A stretch of DNA of 64,000 bases, from positions 17,760,837 to 17,824,836 of the forward strand of contig NC_087073.1 of assembly GCF_026151205.1 (NCBI RefSeq), given 5' to 3'. The notes below the pieces were generated by a model. The model was not told the origin of the DNA. It saw nothing but the letters and a program-made list of their open reading frames with translations, and did no database searches. This document shows positions 1 to 10,760 of the stretch, piece after piece (within the stretch, counting starts at the first letter, position 1; the number at the start of each line of letters is the position of its first letter). The stretch comes from Bolinopsis microptera. Taxonomy: Eukaryota; Ctenophora; Tentaculata; Lobata; Bolinopsidae. The position numbers and the translations under genes were made by a program.

Positions 1-112
1 TTTCCGATGTAAAATCAAGCATCAAGGACTCCACTAGATTTTAAAATAAGATTTTAGATAAGCTCTGAGTTTGAGCGAGAAAGATTTTAGTAGTTGGTAT
101 TAAATGCTTAAA

Positions 113-3100
113 TGCGGACCACTTATACAGCTAGGGGCCAGTTATACAAGCTAGGGGGACCACGTTATACAGCTAGGGGGCCCGTTATAAGCTAGGGGGC
201 CACGTTATACCGCTAGGGGGCCCCGTTATACAGTGGGGGCCACGTTATAGTTATACAGCTAGGGGGCCCCGTTATACAGCTAGGGGGGCCAGTTCTACAG
301 TAGGGGACCACGTTCTCCGCTTGGGGCCACGTTAACACGCTAGGGGGACCCACGTTATACTGCCTAGGGGCCACGTTATTACAGCTAGGGGGCAGTATAC
401 ACTAGGGGCCACGTTATACAGCTAGGGGGACCCGTTATCCAGCTAGGGGTCACGTTAAACCAGCTAGGGGCACACGTTATACAGCTAGGGGGCCACGTTA
501 TACGCTAGGGGGCCACGTTTACAAGCTAGGGGGGACCACGTTATACAGCTAGGGGGACACGTATACAGCTAGGGGCCACGTTATAAGCTAGGGGCCACGT
601 TATACAGCTAGGGGCCACGTTATACAGCTAGGGGCCACGTTATTACCAGCTAGGGGGACCACGTTATACAGCTAGGGGCCCGTTATACAGCTAGGGGGCC
701 ACGTTATACAGTAGGGGCCCGTTATACAGCTAGGGGGACCACGTTATACAGCTAGGGGACCACGTTATACAGCTAGGGGCCACGTTATACAGCTAGGGGG
801 GCCACGTTATACAGCTAGGGGGCCACGTTATACAGCTAGGGGGCCACGTTATACAGCTAGGGGGCCCGTTATAGTTATACAGCTCAGGGGGCAGCGTTAT
901 ACAGCTAGGGGGCCACGTTATTACAGCGAGGGACCACGTTATACAGCTTGGGGCCACGGTTATACAGCTAGGGGACCACGTTATACAGCTAGGGGGCCAC
1001 GTTATACTAGATAGGGCCACGTTATACAAGCTAGGGGCCAGTTATACAGCTAGGGGGCCCAGTTATACAGCTAGGGGCAGTTATACAGTAAGGGACCACC
1101 GCTTATTACAGCTAGGGGGCACGGTTATTACAGCTAGGGGGCCACGTTATACAGCTAGGGTCCACGTTATACAGCTAGGGGGCCACGTTATACAGCTAGG
1201 GGGACCACGTTATACAGCTAGGGGGACCACGTTCACAGCTGGGCACGTTATAAAGCTAAGGGGCCACGTTATACAGCTAGGGGGCCACGTTATACAAGCT
1301 AGGGCGGCACGTTATACAGCTAGGGGGACCACGTTATACAGCTAGGGGCACGTTATACAGCTAGGGGGCCACGTTATACAGCTAGGGGGCCACGTTATAC
1401 AGCTAGGGGGCCACGTTATACAGCTTAGGGGGGCAGTTATTCCAGCTAGGGGGCCACGTTATACAGCTAGGGGGCCACGTTATAGTTATACAGCTAGGGG
1501 GCCACGTTATACAGCTAGGGGCCACGTTATACAGCTAGGGGACCACGTTATACAGCTAGGGACCACGTATACAAGCTAGGGCCACGTTATAAGCTAGGGG
1601 CCAGTTATACAGCTAGGGGGCCAACGTTATACAGCTAGGGGGCCACGTTATAGTTATACAGCTAGGGGGCCACGTTATACAGCAAGCTGGGCCACGTTAT
1701 ACAGCTAGGGGATACACGTTATAAGCGAGGGAACCACGTTTAGACAGGCTTAGGGGCCACGTTTATACTGCTAGGGGCCACGTTATACCGCTAGGGGCAC
1801 GTATACGCTAGGGGACCACGTTATACATCTAGGGGCCACGTTATACAGATAGGGGGCCACGTTATACAGCTAGGGCCACGTCATACAGCTAGGGGGACCA
1901 GTTATACAGCTAGGGGCCACGTTATACGCTAGGGGACACGGTTATACAGCTCTAGGGGCCACGTTATACAGCTAGGGGGCCACATTTTACCAGCTAGGGG
2001 CACCACGTTATACTGCTAAGGGGCCACGTTATACAGTAGGGGGGCCACGTTATACAGCTGGGCCACGTTATACAGCTAGGGGGCCACCGTTATACAGCTA
2101 GGGCCACGTTTACAGCTAGGGAGGGCAACGTTATCAGCTAGGGGCCACGTTTTACAGCTAGGGGACACGTTACAAGTAGGGGGCCACGCTATACAGGCTA
2201 GGCGGGCCCACGTTTAGTTATACAGCTAGGGACCACCGTTATACAGTAGGGGCCACGATATACAGCTAGGGGGGCCACGTTATACAGTCAGGGGCACGTA
2301 TACAGATAGGGGGGGGGGGGGGGCCACGTTGATAGTTATACAGCTAGGGGGCCCAACGTTATAAGCTAGCGGGACCACGTTATGCAGCGATACGGATGGC
2401 ACGTTTAGTTATACAGCTAGGGGGACCACGTTATACAGCTAGGGGGCCACGTTATACAGCTAGGGGACAACGTTATACAGTAGGAGTGCCACGTTATAAG
2501 CTAGGGGGACCACGTTGATACAGCTAGGGGGCCACGTTATACAGCTAGGGGGCCACGTTATACAGCTAGGGGACCACGTTATACAGCTAGGGGCCACGTT
2601 ATACAGCTAGGGGCACGTTATCAGCTTAGGGGGGCCACGTTATACAGCTAGGGGACCACGTTATACAGCTAGGGGGCCACGTTATACAGCTAGGGGGCCA
2701 CGTATACAGCTAGCGGGCAGTTTACAGCTAGGGGGACCCACCGTTATTACAGCTAGGGTACCAGTTATCCAGCGAGGGGGCCACGTTATACAGCTAGGGG
2801 GCCACGTTATACAGCTAGGGGCCACGTATAACAGCTAGGGGACCACGTTATCCAGCTAGGGGCCACCCCCCCCCCCCCCCCCCCCCCCCCCCGCCCCACC
2901 CCCCCCCCCCCCCCCGTTATACAGCTAGGGCCACGTTTACAGCTAGGGGGCCGACGTAATACAGCTAGGGGGGGCCACGTTATACAGTAGGTGGACACGT
3001 TATACAGCTAGGGGCACGTTATACAGTAGGGGCACGGTTTACAGGTAGGGGCCACGTTATAGTTATACAGACTTGAGGGCTACGTCTATCTCTAGGGGAC

Positions 3101-4072
3101 CGCGTTATACAGTAGGGGCCCGTTATAGTTATACAGCTAGGGGGCCACGTTATACAGCTAGGGGGACCACGTATCAGGCTTGGGGCAACGTTATCAGCTA
3201 GGGGGACCACGTTATACAGCTAGGGGTCCACGTTATACAGCTAGGGGGCCACGTTATACAGCTAGGGGCCACGTTATACAGTAGGGGGGGCCACGTTATA
3301 CTAGCTAGGGGGCCACGTTAAGGTTATACAGCTAGGGGGCCACGTTATACAGCTAGGGGGACCACGTGATACGCTAGGGGCCACGTTTATTCAGCTTAGG
3401 GGGCCACGTTATACAGCTAGGGGCCACGTTATACAGCAGGGGGACCACGTTATACAGCTAGGGGGCCAGTTATACAGTAGGGACAACGTTATACGCTAGG
3501 GGACACGTTATTCAGCTAGGGGGGACCACGTTAAACAGCTAGGGGCCACTTATACAAAGCTAGGGGCCACGGTTATACCAGCTAGGGGCCACGTTATACA
3601 GCTAGGGACCCACGTTATACAGCTAGGGGACCGCGTTATACAAGTAGGGGACCACGTTATACAGCTAGGGGCCACGTTAACAGCTAGGGGACCACGTTAG
3701 ACAAGCTAGGGGCCACGTGTATACAGCTAGGGGACCACGTTATACAGCTAGGGGCCACGTTATACAGCTAGGGGGACCACGTTATACAGCTAGGGGGCCA
3801 CGTTATACAGCTAGGGGACCACGTTATACAGCTGGGGCCACGTTTATACAGCTAGGGGCCGACACGTTAATACAGCTAGGAGGGACCACGTTATACAGCT
3901 AGGGGACCACGTTATACAGCTAGGGGCCACGTTATACAGCTAGGGGACCACGTTATACAGCTAGGGGCCACGTTATACAGCTAGGGGGCACGTTATACAG
4001 CTAGGGGACCACGTTATACAGTAGGGGACCCGTTATACAGCTAGGGGACCACGTTTACAGCTAGGGGCCACG
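113..4072. repeat. Degenerate 21-bp satellite array
   Basis: About 4 kb of tandem copies of a unit close to AGGGGGCCACGTTATACAGCT, roughly 185-190 copies. Units differ mostly by one-base gains and losses in the G run and around CACGTTATAC, plus a recurring variant in which GTTATA is doubled. There are two long homopolymer interruptions: a G run near 2309-2323 and a C-rich stretch at 2866-2915. No coding content is credible. Open frames here just repeat Ser-Cys-Ile-Thr-Trp-Pro-Pro. The high indel level may be real satellite decay or uncorrected long-read error. Confidence 0.95.
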
Positions 4073-4090
4073 ACATCAGAGGCGTGGAGT

Positions 4091-4276
4091 TATACGCGAA
4101 TCTAACTGCACGTATAATACGATTACACAAGTTATTGCACTCGGCTGCGCCTCGTGAAATAACTGCAATAATCGAACTCGGCTTCGCCTCGTGCGATTAT
4201 TGTATCAATTTCCACTCGGCTGCGCCTCTTGCAATTAATAGTGTAATCGCATTATACGCAGTTAGATTAGCGTATA
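4091..4276. mobile_element. Foldback (MITE-like) palindrome
   Basis: The left end TATACGCGAATCTAACTGC (4091-4109) is matched in inverted orientation with one mismatch at 4258-4276. The inner arms also pair (CGTATAATACGATTACAC against GTGTAATCGCATTATACG), so the whole 186 bp can form one hairpin. Inside, a core close to CTCGGCTGCGCCTCGTG occurs three times (about 4140, 4178 and 4213). No ORF of note. It lies immediately after the satellite. The family is not identified. Confidence 0.75.
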
Positions 4277-4439
4277 TTATTCCATTTAAGGCCTGATCAA
4301 GTAGCTTGAGCTCGGAGAACAAGCTCTGGTGACGTCATAATCATGAGACCTCAGGCTCATAATCACGTGACCTCAGACCCAATAAATTGGGTTCTGGCCT
4401 GGTCACTGGTCAGCCCCCTGTCACCCGATCTTGAGGTGA

Positions 4440-4930
4440 CGTACGACACCTCGTTGACCCAATCAATGTCTGGAAGGCTGCAAATTTTCACACGCCAAAC
4501 TCACAAGATTCTTAAAGAGTTGTGCGATATGACGATACATAGAGGCCGCAGAATTATGAGGAATAAGCGATCCATGATATCACGACAGACCCTACTTTGC
4601 GGGGTCGTCCTCTCAGTCTCTTTCTATAGTTTGGTTTCCAATCCAGTAAAAAATTGGGAAACCGTGTCTCTGGCATTCTAACAACATGTCCGTACCACCT
4701 TAGTCTAGCCGAACCGATGAAAGTTTCAATAGACTTAATTCCAGAAGAACTTCTTCTTTGGACACACGGAAGAACCACTTTATCTTCAAAATTCTTCTCA
4801 GGGAGGTCAGATGGAAGACCTCAAACCGTTTCATCTGCTTCCTTGTTGTGTTCTAGACTTCAGCTCCATATATCAGAATAGTAGTAACAGCAGCCTTGTA
4901 GATACGGATCTTGGTGGGCGTTCTAATAGT
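4440..4930 (-). pseudogene. RTE-like LINE, reverse-transcriptase C-terminal remnant
   Basis: Read on the minus strand, about 4930 down to 4780 gives the post-RT segment typical of RTE-like LINEs (KIRIYKAAVTTILIYGAE). The frame at 4778-4554 continues with LRWYGHVVRMPE and RLRGRPRK, another hallmark of this region. A stop follows ILIYGAEV and the segments lie in different frames, so the copy is dead and 5'-truncated. Matches may run to about 4440 in a third frame. It is bounded upstream (in its sense) by a pogo-like element end at 4938-5013. Confidence 0.7.
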
Positions 4931-4937
4931 TCGACTG

Positions 4938-5013
4938 TTCGACCGAAGAAATATCCGCGGTAAATCGGGGTTTGCGGTAAATTGGGGCGTAGTAAATCGG
5001 GGTTTTACTGTAC
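4938..5013. mobile_element. Truncated end of a short TIR element (copy 1)
   Basis: Copies of the motif TAAATCGGGGTTT and close variants follow each other and finish with AAATCGGGGTTTTACTGT before TAC. The same end occurs at 5560-5626, followed there by the same downstream sequence and TSP1 exon. This copy has been carried by the local duplication. Its left end is missing against the LINE remnant. Confidence 0.6.
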
Positions 5014-5083
5014 TTAACGTAAACCCACGATTTACTTTTTTCCTTGCCGTACAACAAATTCACAAACAAGGATATGTTAACAG

Positions 5084-5254
5084 TTGACGGTGGATGGAGT
5101 GACTATGGAGAATGGTCGGTCTGTTCTGCTGAATGTGGAGGAGGTTCTCAAAGCAGGAGTAAGACCTGTACAAACCCAAGTCCAGCGAACGGAGGACAAG
5201 AGTGCGAGGGGGAAGATGAGGAGTCGAGGACTTGCAACCCTGAACCCTGTCCAG
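5084..5254 (+). CDS. TSP1-domain exon (repeat 1)
   Basis: A 171-bp exon bounded by ...TTAACAG before 5084 and a 5' splice site CCAG|GTCAGA after 5254, with phase 1 at both ends. It encodes one thrombospondin type-1 repeat: GGWSDYGEWSVCSAECGGG, then RSKTC, ECEGE, RTC and EPC, six cysteines in all. TSP1 repeats are extracellular adhesion and binding modules. The usual CxxS/TCG O-fucose site reads CSAECG, so the accepting Ser/Thr is absent. The exon is part of a larger gene whose 5' end and signal peptide I cannot see. The next module is a near copy 615 bp downstream. Confidence 0.8.
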
Positions 5255-5451
5255 GTCAGAGTACTTTTTATGTAACCAGCCATATATTTTAAAATAGTTT
5301 GAGTAGTTGGCGGTGGCATATTAGATGCACAAACTGATTATGAGGACGTTTCCAAAAAATATTAAGAGAATAAATCAAAAGGATATGTTTTTTACACGTT
5401 AGGTATTATGTCTTTTATGGTACAGAACGATGTTTGTAAATCAAAATAAAA

Positions 5452-5626
5452 ACAGCAAAACCCCGATTTACCGCGGAGTTTGGGGAAAGGAAAAAAAAGC
5501 GGCAAATCGGGGTTTGCAGAAAATCGGAGTTTTTTGTTCACGTTAAGCCCTATTTAGGGGAAAAAATATCCGCAGTAAATCGGGGTTTGTGGTAAATTGG
5601 GGCGCAGTAAATCGGGGTTTTACTGT
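5452..5626. mobile_element. Short TIR element with pogo-like ends
   Basis: The left end ACAGCAAAACCCCGATTTAC (from 5452) is matched by an inverted ACAGTAAAACCCCGATTTAC at 5607-5626, one base different. The interior has further GGCAAATCGGGGTTTGC-type motifs in both orientations. ACAGT ends next to TA at the right side suggest a Tc1/mariner-pogo relative, but no clean TA duplication is visible on the left. It lies in the intron between the two TSP1 exons. Confidence 0.6.
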
Positions 5627-5698
5627 ACTTAACGTAAACCCACGATTTACTTTTTTCCTTGCCGTACAACAAATTCACAAACAAGGATATGTTAACAG

Positions 5699-5869
5699 TT
5701 GACGGTGGATGGACTGACTTTGGAGAATGGTCGGTCTGTTCTGCTGAATGTGGAGGAGGTTCTCAAAGCAGGAGTAAGACCTGTACAAACCCAAGTCCAG
5801 CGAACGGAGGACAAGAATGCGAGGGGGAAAATGAGGAGACGAGGACTTGCAACCCTGAACCCTGCCATG
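5699..5869 (+). CDS. TSP1-domain exon (repeat 2)
   Basis: A second 171-bp TSP1 exon, preceded by GTTAACAG and followed by CCATG|GTGAGA, again with phase 1 at both ends. The protein differs from the first exon by only a few residues: WTDFGEW for WSDYGEW, and EPCHG instead of EPCPG at the end. The flanking intron is duplicated as well, including the pogo-like end upstream and about 120 bp downstream. This is therefore a tandem segmental duplication of roughly 615 bp. Six cysteines are retained and there is no premature stop. Confidence 0.8.
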
Positions 5870-6217
5870 GTGAGATTGCTTTTTATGTAACCAGCCATAT
5901 TTTAAGGCAGCTTGAGCAGTTGACGGTAGCATATTAAATGCACATACTGATTATGACGACGTTTTGAAAAAAGATTTAATGAATAAATCAAAAGGATGTG
6001 TTTTTTACACGATGGGTATTATAATGACTTTTATGGTACAGAACAATGTTTGTGAATCAAAATAAAAAACTTTCGAATTAACATTAAATTAATAACTCAA
6101 GTGGAATATGTTATTTTACATTTGAGGTTATTAATGAACTGTTAAAAACGTTGTCGGACAGGAATTAATTTATTATTAAATTAAACATATAATAAATAAA
6201 TATAAAAAATATCGTTC

Positions 6218-6640
<423 letters not shown>

Positions 6641-6933
6641 TATTTTACGGATTCAGTCTCAGGTAGAAGGTATGAGTTCATAATAAGATAATGACACCAT
6701 ACTACTTAAGCTTGAATAAATTATCGGGGCGGTGGCATTCTGAACATTCGGTTGAAGCATGATCCTTTGTTTCGGTGTCTGGCGCCTCAGAGAAAGGTAT
6801 CAGCTCGAAGTGTTATCGTATAAAGTTATAAATTGGACCTTCGCACATGCCAGCACTATGTTACTATGATAATTTAACTGCTAGAGTGCTAGTGTTACTT
6901 CTGTTTCTTTCATTGAAATAATCCATCTCGCAG

Positions 6934-7239
6934 GGTTCAGTCTGGTAGATGAAAATGGTGAAGCCGTCGGCGCTGGAGTTCTAGGGTTACTGCTTAGCAA
7001 TGGAGGAACAGTTTGTGACGATGATTTCACTGATAACTCAGCTGATGCTATTTGTAAAAAAATGGGATACATCGGTCAAATGAGCTGGTCATTCGGTTCC
7101 AAGTGGGCCATTCAAGCGGGGCTCGAAATAACTCTCGACAACGTTCTCTGTAGCAGTGGTGATTGGAGCTCATGCTCGTTTGCATTCGTTCACAATTGTG
7201 GTCACGGAGAAGATGTGTTTCTACAATGTGAAGGAGTTG
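6934..7239 (+). CDS. SRCR-domain exon (repeat 1)
   Basis: A 306-bp exon between a pyrimidine-rich ...CTCGCAG and GAGTTG|GTGAGT, phase 1 at both ends. It encodes a whole scavenger receptor cysteine-rich domain: FSLVDENGEAVGAGVLG, then GGTVCDDDF, AICKKMGY, LDNVLCSSG, CSF, HNCGHGED and LQCE. There are six cysteines and single-exon coding, which fits group A SRCR. These domains bind ligands outside the cell. This copy has AICKKMGY where later copies have AICKEMGY. It is followed by the TSP1 exon at 7411, beginning the SRCR+TSP1 block that is repeated downstream. Confidence 0.85.
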
Positions 7240-7410
7240 GTGAGTCTATTTTTAATTTTAGTTTCTTGATCATGAATACTTGTTCCCGTTTCATTCTAAG
7301 ATTTTGGTTCAAATTTGCCGGAATCGCTAAGACAAGTCAGGATTCCAAAGATTTGGTTACTGGAGGTCCATGAGTTTTTCATAATAAATAATAACATCTT
7401 TTAAATCTAG

Positions 7411-7578
7411 TTGCCGGTGGATACACAGACCCAGATTGGTCTGAATGTTCAGCTTTTTGTGGAGAAGGTGAACAAAGCAGAACAAGGACTTGCACTAACC
7501 GTGCTCCGGCTAATGGTGGTGCAGATTGTGTTGGGGAAGCGGTTCAGACTCAACCTTGCAAACTCAATGAATGTCCAG
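7411..7578 (+). CDS. TSP1-domain exon (repeat 3)
   Basis: A 168-bp TSP1 exon after ...TTAAATCTAG and before AATGTCCAG|GTTAAA, phase 1 at both ends. It encodes [19 protein letters not shown], then RTRTC, then [11 protein letters not shown] and NECPG, six cysteines in all. It differs in type from the 5084/5699 pair (PDWSEC instead of GEWSVC). The intron before it lacks a short ATTCATGTATTACAAG stretch present in the two later copies. Confidence 0.85.
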
Positions 7579-7743
7579 GTTAAAGTACCTTTCACACATA
7601 ACTATAAGTTTCTTTTAGTTTTTAAACTTGAAGACTAAACTTAAAAGCTATTTCAGTTGCTTAAGAAAGTTGATTTTGAATATTGCTTGTTGTTAGAATT
7701 ATTTTCATAAATTCATTTAAAGTAACACTAATCAAACTTTCAG

Positions 7744-8049
7744 AGTTAAGTCTGGTAGATGAAAATGGTGAAGCCGTCGGTGCTGGAGTTCTAGGGTTGC
7801 TGCTCAGCAATGGAGGAACAGTTTGTGACGATGATTTCACTGATAACTCAGCTGATGCTATTTGTAAAGAAATGGGATACATCGGTCAAATGAGCTGGTC
7901 ATTCGGTTCCAAGTGGGCCATTCAAGCGGGGCTCGAAATAACTCTCGACAACGTTCTCTGTAGCAGTGGTGATTGGAGCTCATGCTCGTTTGCATTCGTT
8001 CACAATTGTGGTCACGGAGAAGATGTGTTTCTACAATGTGAAGGAGTTG
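7744..8049 (+). CDS. SRCR-domain exon (repeat 2)
   Basis: A 306-bp SRCR exon after AACTTTCAG and before GAGTTG|GTGAGT, phase 1 at both ends. It starts LSLVDENGEAVGAGVLG and keeps all six cysteines. It is nearly base-for-base identical to the exon at 8565, and so are the flanking introns. The block 7683-8503 recurs at 8504-9324 with a period of 821 bp. Confidence 0.85.
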
Positions 8050-8231
8050 GTGAGTCTATTTTTAATTTTAGTTTCTTGATCATGAATACTTGTTCCCGTT
8101 TCATTCTAAGATTTGGTTCAAATTTGCCGGAATCGCTAAGACAAGTCAGGATTCCAAAGATTTGGTTACTGGAGGTCCATGAGTTTTTCATTCATGTATT
8201 ACAAGAAAATAATAACATCTTTTAAATCTAG

Positions 8232-8399
8232 TTGCCGGTGGATACACAGACCCAGATTGGTCTGAATGTTCAGCTTTTTGTGGAGAAGGTGAACAAAGCA
8301 GAACAAGGACTTGCACTAACCCTGCTCCGGCTAATGGTGGTGCAGATTGTGTTGGGGAAGCGGTTCAGACTCAACCTTGCAAACTCAATGAATGTCCAG
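8232..8399 (+). CDS. TSP1-domain exon (repeat 4)
   Basis: A 168-bp TSP1 exon, phase 1 at both ends, ending AATGTCCAG|GTTAAA. It differs from the 7411 copy by NPAPANGG in place of NRAPANGG and one other conservative change. It is the second TSP1 module of the SRCR+TSP1 tandem series. Confidence 0.85.
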
Positions 8400-8564
8400 G
8401 TTAAAGTACCTTTCACACATAACTATAAGTTTCTTTTAGTTTTTAAACTTGAAGACTAAACTTAAAAGCTATTTCAGTTGCTTAAGAAAGTTGATTTTGA
8501 ATATTGCTTGTTGTTAGAATTATTTTTATAAATTCATTTAAAGTAACACTAATCAAACTTTCAG

Positions 8565-8870
8565 AGTTAAGTCTGGTAGATGAAAATGGTGAAGCCGTCG
8601 GTGCTGGAGTTCTAGGGTTGCTGCTCAGCAATGGAGGAACAGTTTGTGACGATGATTTCACTGATAACTCAGCTGATGCTATTTGTAAAGAAATGGGATA
8701 CATCGGTCAAATGAGCTGGTCATTCGGTTCCAAGTGGGCCATTCAAGCGGGGCTCGAAATAACTCTCGACAACGTTCTCTGTAGCAGTGGTGATTGGAGC
8801 TCATGCTCGTTTGCATTCGTTCACAATTGTGGTCACGGAGAAGATGTGTTTCTACAATGTGAAGGAGTTG
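8565..8870 (+). CDS. SRCR-domain exon (repeat 3)
   Basis: A 306-bp SRCR exon whose encoded domain looks identical to the one at 7744. It keeps the reading frame and splice sites (TTTCAG| and GTTG|GTGAGT). The near-zero divergence in both exon and intron indicates a very recent unequal-crossover copy, or an assembly duplication. Confidence 0.85.
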
Positions 8871-9052
8871 GTGAGTCTATTTTTAATTTTAGTTTCTTGA
8901 TCATGAATACTTGTTCCCGTTTCATTCTAAGATTTGGTTCAAATTTGCCGGAATCGCTAAGACAAGTCAGGATTCCAAAGATTTGGTTACTGGAGGTCCA
9001 TGAGTTTTTCATTCATGTATTACAAGAAAATAATAACATCTTTTAAACCTAG

Positions 9053-9220
9053 TTGCCGGTGGATACACAGACCCAGATTGGTCTGAATGTTCAGCTTTTT
9101 GTGGAGAAGGTGAACAAAGCAGAACAAGGACTTGCACTAACCCTGCTCCGGCTAATGGTGGTGCAGATTGTGTTGGGGAAGCGGTTCAGACTCAACCTTG
9201 CAAACTCAATGAATGTCCAG
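9053..9220 (+). CDS. TSP1-domain exon (repeat 5)
   Basis: A 168-bp TSP1 exon after TTTTAAACCTAG and before AATGTCCAG|GTTAAA. The encoded module matches the 8232 copy. It is the last TSP1 of the gene. Confidence 0.85.
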
Positions 9221-9396
9221 GTTAAAATACCTTTCACACATAACTATAAGTTTCTTTTAGTTTTTAAACTTGAAGACTAAACTTAAAAGCTATTTCAGTT
9301 GATTAAGAAAGTTGATCTTGATTATTGCATGTTGTTAGAATTATTTTTATAACTTCATTTAAATTAACGATAAAGTAACATTAATCAAACTTTCAG

Positions 9397-9698
9397 AGTT
9401 TAGTCTGGTAGATGAAAATGGTGAAGCCGTCGGTGCTGGAGTTCTAGGGTTGCTGCTCAGCAATGGAGGAACAGTTTGTGACGATGATTTCACTGATAAC
9501 TCAGCTGATGCTATTTGTAAAGAAATGGGATACTTCGGTCAAATGAGCTGGTCATTCGGTTCCAAGTGGGCCATTCAAGCGGGGCTCGAAATAACTCTCG
9601 ACAACGTTCTCTGTAGCAGTGGTGATTGGAGCTCATGCTCGTTTGCATTCGTTCACAATTGTAGTCACGGAGAAGATTTGTTTTTGCAATGCGAATAA
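9397..9698 (+). CDS. Terminal SRCR exon with stop codon
   Basis: The last exon, after AACTTTCAG. It starts FSLVDENGEAVGAGVLG and carries the same six-cysteine SRCR domain with a few private changes (MGYFGQ for MGYIGQ, HNCSHGEDLFLQCE for HNCGHGEDVFLQCE). After the sixth cysteine it ends CE-stop instead of running to the splice donor used by the other copies. The protein therefore ends at the SRCR domain with no membrane segment or GPI signal, which fits a secreted product. The Gly-to-Ser change sits in the strongly conserved CGH motif. Confidence 0.8.
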
Positions 9699-10108
9699 AT
9701 TGATAAGTTGATGAAACTGATGAATATTTTAAGGTATGAATTTGTTTACTTTCTTCTGCAGTCGTATTAAAATTAAACAGCTCACTATAAATTGATGCTT
9801 CTTATATTTAACATGGTCGAAATCACTTAAACTGTAACGTTCGTAATTTTAAAACTGTTAAACCAGAGGTTCATTCAACCTTGGCAAGACCCACCCTCCC
9901 TTTTAAAAATTGGAGAAAAAAGCTAGTGGATCTTTAGCCTTATGAGCTTCCTTTAACCGTAAGTCACTCCATCACCTTCAAACATATTGATTAGGCATAA
10001 ATCATATTCGCATATTTTAGAATCAGAGGCTGATATATATAAACTATAAAGTCAAAGATATAACGTGTAACAAACCAGCTTATTACTTTTCTTCACTATT
10101 ACTATCAC
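9699..10108. other. No gene seen; 3' flank of the SRCR/TSP1 gene
   Basis: AT-rich sequence following the stop codon. AATTAAA-like strings near 9770 could serve as a weak polyadenylation signal, but nothing is convincing. No ORF or repeat unit was recognised. Confidence 0.5.
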
Positions 10109-10430
10109 AGTGCTGGCAAGCACGAGCGGTGTCTTTATTGGGGGTATACTATGTACCCCCTTTACAATTATACCCCCTTTACTATTATAACCCCTTTGGT
10201 ACTCGTCGGAAGCCTCTTTCGTGCACGCGAAGCGTGCACTCCGGCCGGAGGCGGCGGCCGAAGGCCGCCGCCTCCGGCAGGAGTTTTTCAGGCATTAAGA
10301 CTCATCGGAAGTCGTTCAGCAGATTTATTTTTAGTTCAAAACATTCTAATTTGATGTCAAAGATGACAGGAATAAAAAATAGTTATGTTGAGATTTTTAA
10401 GAAATTTGCATAAAATACTCGCCAGCACTG
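10109..10430. mobile_element. Short TIR element with a GC-rich hairpin inside
   Basis: The ends CAGTGCTGGC (10109) and GCCAGCACTG (10421-10430) are inverted copies. The interior has GTACCCCC/TACCCCC repeats, a palindrome GTGCACGCGAAGCGTGCAC at 10221-10239, and a perfect 16-bp stem with a GAA loop at 10244-10278. No coding capacity. The ends are short, so the element call is tentative. Confidence 0.45.
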
Positions 10431-10758
10431 TTATACGAAATTCGGTAAAAAACCCAAAATCGCCATATTCAGGTGCCTTAAAAACCATGTTAAAATTGAG
10501 TTAGAGATCTGAATTTTTCAGGGCGTCTAGACGTTGACCAAATCGACTGCAAAATAAGTTTCAGGTTTCAGGAGCATCGGGAAATTGGTTTTCTAGAACC
10601 CCTGTTTTACGATAGATTGTCGTGATATATACAGATATACATACATATTCAGGGATAGACGCTTTGCCAGTCAATTGTAGCCTGTATTTAGGTGTCCATA
10701 GATTCAAAAGTATAACAGATACAGCCATTTCCGACCACAGGTCTTGCAAATAATTGTT
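10431..10758. other. No gene seen
   Basis: AT-rich, unremarkable sequence between two inverted-repeat elements. No ORF above background. Confidence 0.5.
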
Positions 10759-10760
10759 TA

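Noticed and set aside
793-3902. Open frames with Ser-Cys-Ile-Thr-Trp-Pro-Pro or Tyr-Thr-Ala-Arg-Gly repeats
   Set aside because: They are translations of the 21-bp satellite, whose length is a multiple of three; unit indels break them and nothing else supports coding.
7661-8703. Minus-strand frames in the SRCR exons
   Set aside because: They are complements of well-supported SRCR exons with splice sites and conserved cysteines on the plus strand.
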